Source: Dunaliella salina
Taxonomy: Eukaryota > Chlorophyta > Chlorophyceae > Chlamydomonadales > Dunaliellaceae
Direction: 5' to 3'
Assembly (NCBI GenBank): GCA_002284615.2
Contig: MU070127.1
Location: 90,531-103,835, forward strand
Length of the DNA: 13,305 nucleotides
Part shown: positions 10,539-13,305 of the stretch, one piece after another
Layout of the letters: each line of letters begins with the position of its first letter
How positions within the stretch are numbered: position 1 is the first letter of the stretch
The notes under the pieces: model-generated
Seen by the model: the letters and a program-made list of their open reading frames with translations, nothing else
Database searches by the model: none
Told to the model about the DNA's origin: nothing
Made by a program: the position numbers and the translations under genes

Positions 10539-13305
10539 TATGCTCATCTGATGTGTCCGCGACATGGTAATCTGGACTGCAATGCACTTTGCTGACATGA
10601 TGCGTCCTTGGCTGACTTTTGTGATGTGCACTTTGCTGACAAGTTGTATCCACAACGCCTTCTGCTACTTCAATGTGCCTGCGAGAAAGTACCTAGACTT
10701 CAGATGCACTGCGCTGACGCGCTGCTCCATGGCTGAATTCTTCACATAAAATGTGGTGTGCACTTTGCGGACACGCTGCATCCACTTGTGACTTGTGCTC
10801 ATTTGATGTGTTTGTGGTATGGTGTGTGCATACAACCTTCTGCTCACTGGGTGTGTCTGCGGTCTGGTGATCTGGACTGCAGGTGCGCATGGGGCTCCCC
10901 GCCACGCAGTGGATCTCAGTGTACAACGCGCACCGGCCCATGAAGCAGCGCTACCACTACAACGTGGCCAACAGCAGAGTGGACCAGCACGGTATGCATT
11001 TTGGGTTTGGGTGTCGACGACTCTTGCGCTGCTGAAATCGCGGCAGTCGTGCAGTTTAGCAATGAGCCGATGGCTGCCTTGCAACTGTCGGTAGGCTCGA
11101 GTTGTTTGTTCCATTTTAAGCGCATCTGATGACCGCAGTTGGATCTGCTTCAAATTTCTTCGCCCAAAAAGGGAACCCTTCTGCCCCCATGGGCACTCAC
11201 TTCCAAGCTCTTTACACCCCATCCATGGGCCCTTGTCCTTTCTGTGTTTCCCCATTATCAACTGAGCGAGAGGGGTTGAGGGGGAAAAGCAAGAGGGAAC
11301 CCTTCAGTACTTTCTGGAAGATGGGGATTGTGTCAGGGATGGGTAGTTCGAGAACTTTGAAGTGTTTGAGAACACGAACTTCTTTAAACTGTTTGCAAAC
11401 TTTAAAATGCCAGTTTCGAGGACTTCATGCCCTCTGTCAAGAAATCTCCCTTGACACCCCATTGACACCCTTTTGACACCCCCCTTACAACCCCTCTGAC
11501 CACCCCGCCAATTGTCTTTCTTCCCTTATATTGTTTGCAAACAACTGTGCAAGGGGGCCTTGGGGGGAAAGGCGGAACGGGTGGTTGAGGTGCAGCTCTC
11601 CCCCATTCCCAGCCTCCTGCCTACAGGCAAACGCTTGTTCGAACAGTCCGCGGAACCTCCATGAAACTTTTTTCGAGCTGTGCGCAAACCCATTTTGTCG
11701 AACCCCTGAACCCCTGCCCAACCCTGAATAATGTAATTATGATCCCTGTTTTTGTCTTGTGTATTTTCATTCTGCGATTGCTCCACCTCTTTTTTGATGG
11801 ACACTCTGAACTACAGTGCATAACGCATGCAGCCCCGACATAGATGTCACCACAATTCTGCTTTGTGCACAAAGGCCCACGCATGCATTCCTCCAAGAAC
11901 CTGTGCTCATACTCACTTGCAATGTTGCTGTCAAACAGCACGCAGCATACGCCTCCAGAACCTGCATGCAAGTGTGCACACCCTAACCCTAAACCCTAAC
12001 CCTTCTTGTATTGGCGAAAGGCAGTTCAGGTCTCCCGCTTGTTTGAACACCATGTGCTCCCATGCGCAATTTGTTCCTTTCGGGGTTCTTCTTGCTTGCC
12101 CACGCAGGTTGGCACCTGCCCAACCCTGGAATGCTCAATTTGTTCCTCCAGATTTTCCTTGCATGCATTTGCAAGGAAAATCTGGAGGAAGAAATGGCAC
12201 ATGCCACGGTTGTGTAGTTGCAAACCTGCATGCCTGGGTTGTGTAGCTTAGGAACAGACTGCGCATACCAGGGTTGGGTAATTGCCAAGCTGCTTGCTAG
12301 GGTTGTGTAGCTTGGGAACAGGTGGACATGCCAGGGTTGGGTAATTGCCAACCTGCATGCCAGGGTTGAGTAGTTCGGAGGTGTGGCAAAAGTAAGTTCG
12401 CGCACAGTTCGAGAAAGTTTGAGGTTTGACAGAATGTTTGAACAAGTGTTTGCCTGTAGGCGTGAGGTCCAGGAAGTGGGTAGCAACTCCCTTTTGACCA
12501 CCCCAAGCCAGTCCGTGCTCCCTTCTTGACACAGTTTTCTGAGGAAAGAGCATCTGGTGTGCTTAGGCAGTCTCAGGATGGCCTGTTTTGGGGTCGGAAT
12601 GGGAATTTCAAGAAAGTCTAAGATGGACATGTGGCCGAGCGCTTTCAGTCCTACAAATCCTACAAACTAACAAAATAGGGTTTGCATACAATTTGGTAAG
12701 TTTAATTCGCAAGCTGTTGTCATGGGAGTCTGACGTCATTATGTTGCGGAGTCATGACAAACTAATGAATTGCATGCCACATGAGCCCCCTGCAACAAAC
12801 TAATGAGTCATGACAAGCTCATGACAAAGGCCCATGGGAGTCTGACGTCACAATGCTGTAATAGGCTTCAAGTTGTTGGAACTGACAAGATAAAGTTTGC
12901 AAACAGTTCCAAAAAGCTCAAGCTCGCGAACAGTTTCAAGGTCTGGTACTGCCCTCCCCTTTATTTTCTTTTTATGATACTGAGCCAAACTACCTGGCTC
13001 AGGGCCATCTTCACAAATGTCATGTAATGTATGGTATTGTACCACCCACTCCTTGATGTGCATGTGCGTCACTCTTTGCAGTGGCGTGGCGTGCTGCCAA
13101 GACTTGTGGGCAGGCACTCGTCATGGATGCCCACAAAAAGTGTTTTCCTTGTATGTGCATGCTCCTGATTCTTTGCAGTGGAGAAGGGCAACGAAGATGG
13201 GCTGTTCATCAGCAGCGTGGCGTGCTGCCAAGACTTGTGGGCACTCATCATGGATGCCGGCACTGAGTTCACTGCACAAGTGTACACACTGGTTCAGCAG
13301 TTCCT
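693..13305 (+). CDS. MLK: MUT9-like (MLK) protein kinase, CK1 group, eight exons, partial at both ends
   Basis: Joining 693-820, 1677-1771, 3098-3164, 5021-5150, 6310-6399, 9231-9422, 10883-10991 and 13179-13305 gives 938 nt in one open frame, about 312 residues. Seen: the CK1-group landmarks in order, [67 protein letters not shown], then the MLK C-terminal landmarks [19 protein letters not shown] and [16 protein letters not shown] replaces HRD and DLG replaces DFG, as is usual in MLKs, so the enzyme should be active. Known of the family: nuclear Ser/Thr kinases. Chlamydomonas MUT9 phosphorylates histone H3 Thr3 and is needed for transgene and retroelement silencing, and Arabidopsis MLK/PPK proteins phosphorylate histones and light/clock regulators. 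The ATP-binding lobe (glycine loop, catalytic Lys) lies before the window, and the stop codon lies after it. All exon phases match and all introns are GT-AG. Family assignment is near certain; the exact substrate is inferred. Confidence 0.95.
821..1334 (+). other. Intron 1, first part, with C-run
   Basis: Starts with donor GTGAGC. It holds a run of 12 C at 946-957 and no recognisable gene. A short AAGGATGTGAAC string near 878-889 resembles the ends of the exon 1 echoes. The sequence is otherwise unremarkable. Confidence 0.7.
1335..1676 (+). repeat. Three degenerate upstream copies of exon 2
   Basis: Copies at 1335-1370 (GAGCATGGGGATGCGAACC), 1437-1461 (GTAAGTGCATGAGGATGTGA) and 1541-1602 (GATGTGAAGCCGGAGAACC and onward) precede the real exon at 1677. 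Each is preceded by a variant of the same lead, TGCACTGCC...GCGCAG. The third is nearly identical to the exon for 50 nt, but a 2-nt insertion ahead of GATGTG breaks the frame and removes the HG of HGD. The first changes AAG CCG to AAC CCG and ends in a TAA. Confidence 0.9.
1677..1771 (+). CDS. MLK: Exon 2: catalytic loop HGDVKPENF and DLG motif
   Basis: 95 nt. The first base completes the Gly codon begun in exon 1 (GG|G), then [31 protein letters not shown], and a final G that pairs with CC of exon 3 to give Ala (DLGLA). The catalytic Asp is in HGD with Lys two residues on and Asn in PEN. The metal-binding Asp is in DLG. The acceptor is GCGCAG at 1671-1676 and the donor GTGCGA starts at 1772. 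The exon itself begins GTATGTG, so the acceptor is immediately followed by a donor-like string. Three degraded copies precede it, and its last ~20 nt with the donor are multiplied downstream. Confidence 0.97.
1772..2030 (+). repeat. 28-bp minisatellite derived from exon 2 donor
   Basis: About eight units of GTGGACCTNCGACTAGGTGC followed by AGTTAGTG, with a clean 28-bp period at 1925, 1953 and 1981. The unit is a copy of the last ~18 nt of exon 2 (GTGGACCTCGGACTAG) plus the first bases of intron 2 (GTGCGA), so each unit carries a near-copy of the authentic 5' splice site. The earlier units (from about 1795) are the most diverged. Confidence 0.92.
2031..2493. other. Intron 2 middle, no gene seen
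   Basis: Unique-looking sequence between the 28-bp array and the TG tract, with several T-rich stretches (2036-2045, 2376-2425). Open frames here are short and unlike any protein recognised. Confidence 0.6.
2494..2563. repeat. (TG)35 microsatellite
   Basis: An uninterrupted 70-nt TG run in intron 2. Its perfection suggests recent expansion and high length variability. It is the source of the Cys-Val and Thr-His homopolymer-like open frames in this region. Confidence 0.98.
2766..3097 (+). repeat. Degenerate upstream copies of exon 3 and its acceptor
   Basis: CTGCAG- or CTGTAG-led copies begin at about 2780, 2903 and 3018, with the real exon at 3098. The second is best: after TTTTTTTGCAG it reads in the exon's own frame as LRWEIVVCG against TRWKDVVCG in the exon, then diverges. 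The first keeps GGTTGTGGCGCGTGGG; the third keeps little beyond the acceptor and CCACTG. Spacings are 123, 115 and 80 bp. Confidence 0.8.
3098..3164 (+). CDS. MLK: Exon 3: kinase activation segment
   Basis: A small 67-nt exon: CC (completing Ala), 21 codons [21 protein letters not shown], then AG of an Arg codon completed by the first G of exon 4. In MLKs this stretch follows DLGLA and runs to the P+1 loop, and VEYDQRPD is a family hallmark. The acceptor is CTGCAG ending at 3097, preceded by a pyrimidine-rich stretch, and the donor GTGGGT starts at 3165. The frame through exons 2, 3 and 4 closes exactly. Degenerate copies of its 5' part precede it (about 2780, 2903, 3018). Confidence 0.95.
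3246..3672. repeat. 32-bp minisatellite, about 13 units, intron 3
   Basis: The unit is close to CTGCAGTGGTGCANACTGAT followed by TTTGACACCAAA, with an exact 32-bp step (for example 3312 to 3344). About 13 diverged units. Because 32 is not a multiple of three, it yields long antisense open frames with shifted repeats, which are not genes. No resemblance to an exon of this gene was found. Confidence 0.93.
3673..4057. other. Intron 3 spacer containing a hairpin
   Basis: Unique sequence between two minisatellites, AT-richer toward 3960-4010. Apart from the hairpin at 3790-3847, nothing is recognised. Confidence 0.6.
3790..3847. other. Intronic hairpin, 26-bp arms
   Basis: Arms 3790-3815 and 3822-3847 are inverted repeats matching at 23 of 26 positions, with one of the mismatches able to form G-U in RNA. 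The loop is six bases, TGCTTT. On paper this folds into a compact stem about 58 nt long. It could be a small-RNA precursor, a relic of an inverted element, or chance; no function is claimed. Confidence 0.75.
4062..4560. repeat. 37-bp minisatellite with a larger superimposed period, intron 3
   Basis: The unit is close to GTACTCCTTGCAGCCTGTAG followed by GCTCTCTGGTCCCTAAT, with a 37-bp step (4081 to 4118). About 13 units. A longer variant containing AGAACAAAGG...CTTGGCCTTAGGCCTCTTGTCC occurs near 4267 and again near 4466, about 199 bp apart, showing a higher-order duplication. Confidence 0.9.
4692..4920 (+). pseudogene. Duplicated pseudo-exon 4 with flank, tandem to real exon 4
   Basis: This stretch duplicates 4921-5105 at an offset of about 229 bp, including the upstream intron (GCAGCACAAAAACAAGCC, GCTGAAATTCCC, CTGTTTGTGTGTA). 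The exon part, 4792-4876, reads [10 protein letters not shown], then L and a TAA stop (4826-4828), [10 protein letters not shown], a TAG stop (4859-4861), SLAY. The acceptor has changed from TAG to TAT (4789-4791). After about 85 nt it stops matching exon 4, so the 3' half and donor are missing. It is a dead copy rather than an alternative exon. Confidence 0.93.
5021..5150 (+). CDS. MLK: Exon 4: GTVRYAS to LPWQGYQ, CK1 signature region
   Basis: 130 nt: one base completing Arg, then 43 codons reading [50 protein letters not shown] is the P+1 region shared by CK1-group kinases, and the LESLAYTL...GRLPWQG stretch corresponds to the CK1 kinesin-homology segment. The acceptor is GTGTGTAG at 5013-5020 and the donor GTGGGT at 5151. 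The exon ends exactly on a codon (phase 0). An upstream pseudo-exon at 4792-4876 copies the first ~85 nt with two stops. Confidence 0.97.
5185..5482. repeat. 38-bp minisatellite (TTGCAGTGCTGCAGCATGCA), intron 4
   Basis: The unit is TTGCAGTGCTGCAGCATGCA plus CCTTGTTTACAGCCC-like, with a 38-bp step at 5301, 5339, 5377 and 5415. Some units are shortened by loss of the TTTACAGCCC part. About nine partial or full units. All six frames give Cys/Leu-rich nonsense peptides. Confidence 0.93.
5483..5792. other. Intron 4 spacer, no gene seen
   Basis: Contains two short direct repeats of GTGCAGTGCAAAG around 5548 and 5579. No MLK-like segment or other recognisable coding sequence was found. Confidence 0.55.
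5793..5990. repeat. 33-bp minisatellite, six units, intron 4
   Basis: The unit is GGGCCTGACTGTGTAGGGTA followed by TGTGTAAGGATAA. GCCTGAC occurs at 5811, 5844, 5877, 5910, 5943 and 5976, a strict 33-bp step. The middle units are identical, so the expansion is recent. Because 33 is a multiple of three, the minus strand shows repeated [15 protein letters not shown] open frames; these are repeat translation. Confidence 0.96.
6180..6260 (-). repeat. Dispersed repeat copy A (intron 4)
   Basis: GAACTGTCCGCAAACTTATT followed by TTGCCGAACCCCTCAACTACCC matches the elements at 11640-11735 (same orientation) and 12356-12415 (opposite orientation). It is preceded by a short direct duplication of GAGCTTAGAACTGTC. 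It looks like part of a genome-wide non-autonomous repeat; no coding capacity or terminal repeats were defined. Confidence 0.7.
6310..6399 (+). CDS. MLK: Exon 5: C-lobe segment [16 protein letters not shown]...
   Basis: Exactly 90 nt and 30 codons, phase 0 on both sides: [30 protein letters not shown]. This matches the segment following PWQGYQ in plant MLKs, where the residues G-[DE]-N-K...CKKKM are strongly conserved. The acceptor is TTTCGCACAG ending at 6309 and the donor GTGTGTGC starts at 6400. Unlike the other exons, no degraded copies of it were recognised in either neighbouring intron. Confidence 0.96.
6400..6793. other. Intron 5, first part, no gene seen
   Basis: Starts with donor GTGTGTGC. 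It includes an AT-rich AATAATACTA-type stretch at 6438-6480, and no coding or RNA feature is recognised. Confidence 0.6.
6794..7170. repeat. Direct repeats of ~105 bp, intron 5
   Basis: ACAGTGTTTCCAG[CT]GTCAGA, then a CTGCGTGAC stretch and CAGGAGCACCCTT, occurs at 6794 and 6899 (105-bp step). The TCCTCCATTAAACTGTAGCA part at about 6852 recurs at about 7116 as TCCTCCATTAGACTGTGGCA. This is a diverged mosaic duplication; the open frames across it are not conserved between copies. Confidence 0.85.
7326..7461. other. Intronic long inverted repeat / hairpin (~60-nt arms)
   Basis: The left arm (about 7326-7386) pairs with the right arm (about 7402-7461) around a ~15-nt loop. The inner 40 positions, from AGGTGACCAGAGCGCGGCGC to AAGATGACT, match the reverse complement of the right arm at about 33 of 40, and GGTACC continues the stem farther out after a small bulge. 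It could be a MITE-like foldback element or a small-RNA-type hairpin. No terminal target-site duplication was recognised. Confidence 0.75.
7462..7945. other. Intron 5 middle, no gene seen
   Basis: AT-richer sequence with short echoes (TAGCCACCACA-like at about 7669 and 7759; a TACATGTATAAACATGTATA palindrome-like string at about 7813-7832). No protein or RNA gene is recognised. Confidence 0.55.
7946..8690. repeat. ~65-bp minisatellite, about 11 units, intron 5
   Basis: Each unit carries CTTTTGCCTTTCCACAC, then TCATCTTGGCACATGCATGT, then CCGCCCATGC. The TTGGCACATG core occurs near 8011, 8076, 8138, 8204, 8271, 8336, 8392, 8456, 8521, 8588 and 8646, a step of 56-68 bp. One strand is pyrimidine-rich, so long open frames (up to 189 codons on +) appear with a repeated [13 protein letters not shown] peptide. 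This is repeat translation without other coding support. Confidence 0.93.
8756..8875. repeat. 17-bp tandem repeat (CTTGCCTTCACCAGCCG)
   Basis: About six to seven units of CTTGCCTTCACCAGC[TC]G with an exact 17-bp step from 8764. The sequence is pyrimidine-rich. CTTGACTT, flanked by GGGTGTG or GGGTGCG, occurs on both sides (about 8741-8755 and 8878-8891), suggesting the array expanded inside a small duplication. Confidence 0.92.
9020..9230 (+). repeat. Two degenerate upstream copies of exon 6 start
   Basis: Copies of TTTGCGGAGAGCGTGCTCAA start at about 9031 (TTTGTGCAGAACGTGCTCAT, acceptor AG changed to GG) and 9118 (TTTGCAGAGCGTGCTCAAC, AG retained). The second continues through GAGAGCCCAAGTGTGATGCA to AGCCCCTGTG, paralleling exon 6 to its LFEPLC part with frame breaks. 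Both carry the CTCATGCACCTGC-like or GCCGGCAG-like lead. The real exon follows at 9231. Confidence 0.88.
9231..9422 (+). CDS. MLK: Exon 6: end of kinase domain, acidic/basic hinge with likely NLS
   Basis: 192 nt and 64 codons, phase 0 both ends. It reads [17 protein letters not shown], then [20 protein letters not shown], then [20 protein letters not shown], ending KR. The first half is the last helices of the kinase domain (LKFDEEPxY is an MLK landmark). The second half is a charged linker with two basic clusters, KRPR and RKR (continued as VRMG by exon 7), separated by an acidic run; this looks like a bipartite nuclear localisation signal, fitting the nuclear role of the family. The acceptor is CACCTGCAG ending at 9230; the donor GTAAGT at 9423 is the best consensus donor in the gene. 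Echo copies flank it on both sides. Confidence 0.96.
9423..10036 (+). repeat. Four downstream copies of exon 6 end in a ~308-bp higher-order repeat
   Basis: The coding end of exon 6 (GGGCCGTGAAAGTGGGACAG to the CTGGATGATGATG...AAGAGG edge) recurs at about 9470-9560, 9652-9730, 9779-9868 and 9958-10034. The CTGGATGATGAT core lies at 9396 (real), 9534, 9704, 9842 and 10010, steps of 138, 170, 138 and 168, so the copies alternate in two subtypes and the true unit is about 308 bp. The first two keep an AAGAGG|GTATGT donor; in the third GT became TT and in the fourth GC. No copy has an acceptor, and a stop follows the real exon in frame, so they cannot be plain alternative exons. Confidence 0.92.
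10040..10882 (+). repeat. Degenerate ~75-bp repeats containing exon 7 acceptor-like sites
   Basis: Motifs CATTTGATGTGT, GATCTGGTGATCTGGACTGC and GTGCACTTTGCTGACA recur through the stretch (for example 10065, 10140, 10205, 10552-10600, 10615-10640, 10740-10775, 10795-10882). The last occurrence of GGTGATCTGGACTGCAG is the authentic exon 7 acceptor. The copies near 10205 and 10565 resemble it (CTACAG, CTGCAA). The array is interrupted by unrelated sequence at 10290-10440 and by the G-run. Confidence 0.75.
10508..10535. repeat. Run of 28 G
   Basis: An uninterrupted G homopolymer in intron 6. It has G-quadruplex potential on the sense (RNA) strand and is prone to slippage. The exact length may be a sequencing estimate. 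Confidence 0.9.
10883..10991 (+). CDS. MLK: Exon 7: start of MLK C-terminal region ([16 protein letters not shown]...)
   Basis: 109 nt: 36 codons plus one base. It reads [16 protein letters not shown], then [20 protein letters not shown], and a G completed by TG of exon 8 (Val). This matches the highly conserved MLK block [KR]VR[ML]G[MLV]PATQW, which follows the basic hinge. The function of the C-terminal region is not settled. The acceptor is GGACTGCAG ending at 10882 and the donor GTATGC starts at 10992. The preceding intron has several near-copies of the acceptor context (for example at 10205-10235 and 10552-10580). Confidence 0.95.
10992..11599. other. Intron 7, first part, no gene seen
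   Basis: Starts with donor GTATGC. It contains GTTTGCAAAC and CGAGAACTTTGAAGTG-type strings (11340-11410) and a small array of TTGACACCCC at about 11450-11485. No coding region is recognised. Confidence 0.6.
11600..11735 (-). repeat. Dispersed repeat copy B (intron 7), inverted relative to copy C
   Basis: CCTACAGGCAAACGCTTGTT, then a CGAACAGT stretch, then GTGCGCAAACCCATTTTGTC and GAACCCCTG...CCCAACCCTG. Its reverse complement matches 12356-12480 along its length at moderate identity, and its right end matches copy A at 6180-6260. B and C therefore form a long inverted pair separated by about 620 bp. Confidence 0.75.
11980..12003. repeat. Short telomere-like CCCTAA/CCCTAAA repeat
   Basis: ACCCTAACCCTAAACCCTAA followed by CCCT: three to four units mixing six- and seven-base forms inside an intron. 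It is too short to be a telomere end. It could be an interstitial relic or chance growth of the local CCCAACCCTGA-type repeats. Confidence 0.7.
12100..12375. repeat. 63-bp tandem repeat (CCAGGGTTGGGTAATTGCCA), intron 7
   Basis: CCAGGGTTGGGTAATTGCCA occurs at 12268 and 12331 (63-bp step), with alternating GGGTTGTGTAG units between. Reverse-complement relatives (CCCAACCCTGGAATG) lie at about 12119-12134, making the stretch an imperfect inverted repeat centred on the hairpin at 12145-12188. Confidence 0.85.
12145..12188. other. Perfect 18-bp stem hairpin, intron 7
   Basis: CCTCCAGATTTTCCTTGC (12145-12162) and its exact reverse complement (12171-12188) are separated by the 8-nt loop ATGCATTT. 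Outside the perfect stem the arms remain partly complementary for another ~45 nt (CCAACCCTGGAATG...TTTGTT on the left, GAAATGGCACATGCCACGGT on the right). It could be a foldback element or a small-RNA-like precursor. Confidence 0.93.
12356..12480 (+). repeat. Dispersed repeat copy C (intron 7)
   Basis: CAGGGTTGAGTAGTTCGGAG, then GTTCGCGCACAGTTCGAGAA, then GAATGTTTGAACAAGTGTTT and GCCTGTAGGCGTGAGG. It is the opposite-orientation relative of copies A and B. Related TTTGCAAACAGTTCC strings occur near 12895 and 12675. Confidence 0.75.
12722..12865. repeat. Direct repeat CATGGGAGTCTGACGTCA, 111 bp apart
   Basis: The 18-mer is identical at 12722 and 12833. Between them, CATGACAA and AACTAATGA strings recur. 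The unit contains the TGACGTCA palindrome, but in mid-intron there is no reason to call it a regulatory site. The remainder of the intron to about 13070 is unremarkable. Confidence 0.85.
13073..13130 (+). pseudogene. Internally deleted upstream copy of exon 8
   Basis: CTCTTTGCAG|TGGCGTGGCG then TGCTGCCAAGACTTGTGGGC and, after two extra bases, ACTCGTCATGGATGCC. It has the acceptor and first bases of exon 8 but lacks about 31 nt encoding [12 protein letters not shown]. The remaining part is nearly identical to 13215-13258 apart from a 2-nt insertion and one substitution. This is the youngest-looking of the exon copies in the window. Confidence 0.92.
13179..13305 (+). CDS. MLK: Exon 8: MLK C-terminal region, truncated by window end
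   Basis: TG completes the Val codon from exon 7, then [41 protein letters not shown], and two bases of another codon at the window edge. [13 protein letters not shown] and [17 protein letters not shown] are close to identical to other MLKs. The acceptor is TTCTTTGCAG ending at 13178. No stop or donor is reached, so the exon continues beyond 13305. An internally deleted copy of this exon lies about 100 bp upstream at 13082-13130. Confidence 0.95.

Noticed and set aside
10665..11261. 198-codon open frame on the minus strand
   Set aside because: Antisense to exon 7, whose sense strand gives a conserved MLK segment with correct splice sites.
11989..12630. 213-codon open frame on the minus strand
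   Set aside because: Covers the 63-bp tandem repeat and the dispersed repeat. The peptide repeats (LAITQPW-like) mirror the DNA repeat, and no domain is recognisable.
12722..12860. TGACGTCA palindromes as CRE/bZIP binding sites
   Set aside because: They are part of a duplicated intronic 18-mer with no promoter context.

Overview
This window is one partial, intron-rich eukaryotic gene on the + strand. Its eight recognisable exons (about 938 coding nt) join in one unbroken reading frame and encode most of a MUT9-like protein kinase (MLK), the plant and green-algal branch of the casein kinase 1 group. The gene runs off both ends: the N-terminal lobe lies upstream and the end of the C-terminal domain lies downstream. 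All seven introns obey GT-AG, the exons use the standard code, and codon third positions are G/C-rich. The closest recalled relatives are MUT9 of Chlamydomonas and MLK1-4 of Arabidopsis, so a chlorophyte green alga is the best guess, perhaps in Chlamydomonadales. Assignment below that level would be speculation.

Layout: exon 1 (693-820) is alpha-D and alpha-E of the kinase. Exon 2 (1677-1771) holds the catalytic loop HGDVKPENF and the metal-binding DLG. Exon 3 (3098-3164) is the activation segment, exon 4 (5021-5150) is GTVRYAS through LPWQGYQ, and exon 5 (6310-6399) is the following C-lobe part. Exon 6 (9231-9422) ends the kinase domain and enters an acidic/basic hinge. Exons 7 (10883-10991) and 8 (13179-beyond 13305) start the conserved MLK C-terminal region. 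Introns are 856, 1326, 1856, 1159, 2831, 1460 and 2187 bp, so about 7% of the window is coding.

The introns are the unusual part. They are packed with tandem repeats, and next to seven of the eight exons these repeats are degenerate copies of the exon edge together with its splice site ('exon echoes'). Exon 1 has four upstream copies, exon 2 three upstream copies plus a 28-bp minisatellite grown from its own 3' end and donor. Exon 3 has about three upstream copies. Exon 4 has one upstream pseudo-exon with two stops and a dead acceptor. Exon 6 has copies of its start upstream and four copies of its end downstream, in a ~308-bp higher-order repeat. Exon 7 has acceptor-like repeats, and exon 8 has one very similar, internally deleted copy. 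Only exon 5 shows none. Other introns carry private minisatellites (32, 37, 38, 33, ~65, 17 and 63 bp units), a (TG)35 tract, a 28-G run, a dispersed repeat in both orientations, and three intronic hairpins.

No other protein-coding gene, tRNA, rRNA, CRISPR array or autonomous transposon could be supported. The long open frames outside the exons are translations of tandem repeats or antisense shadows.
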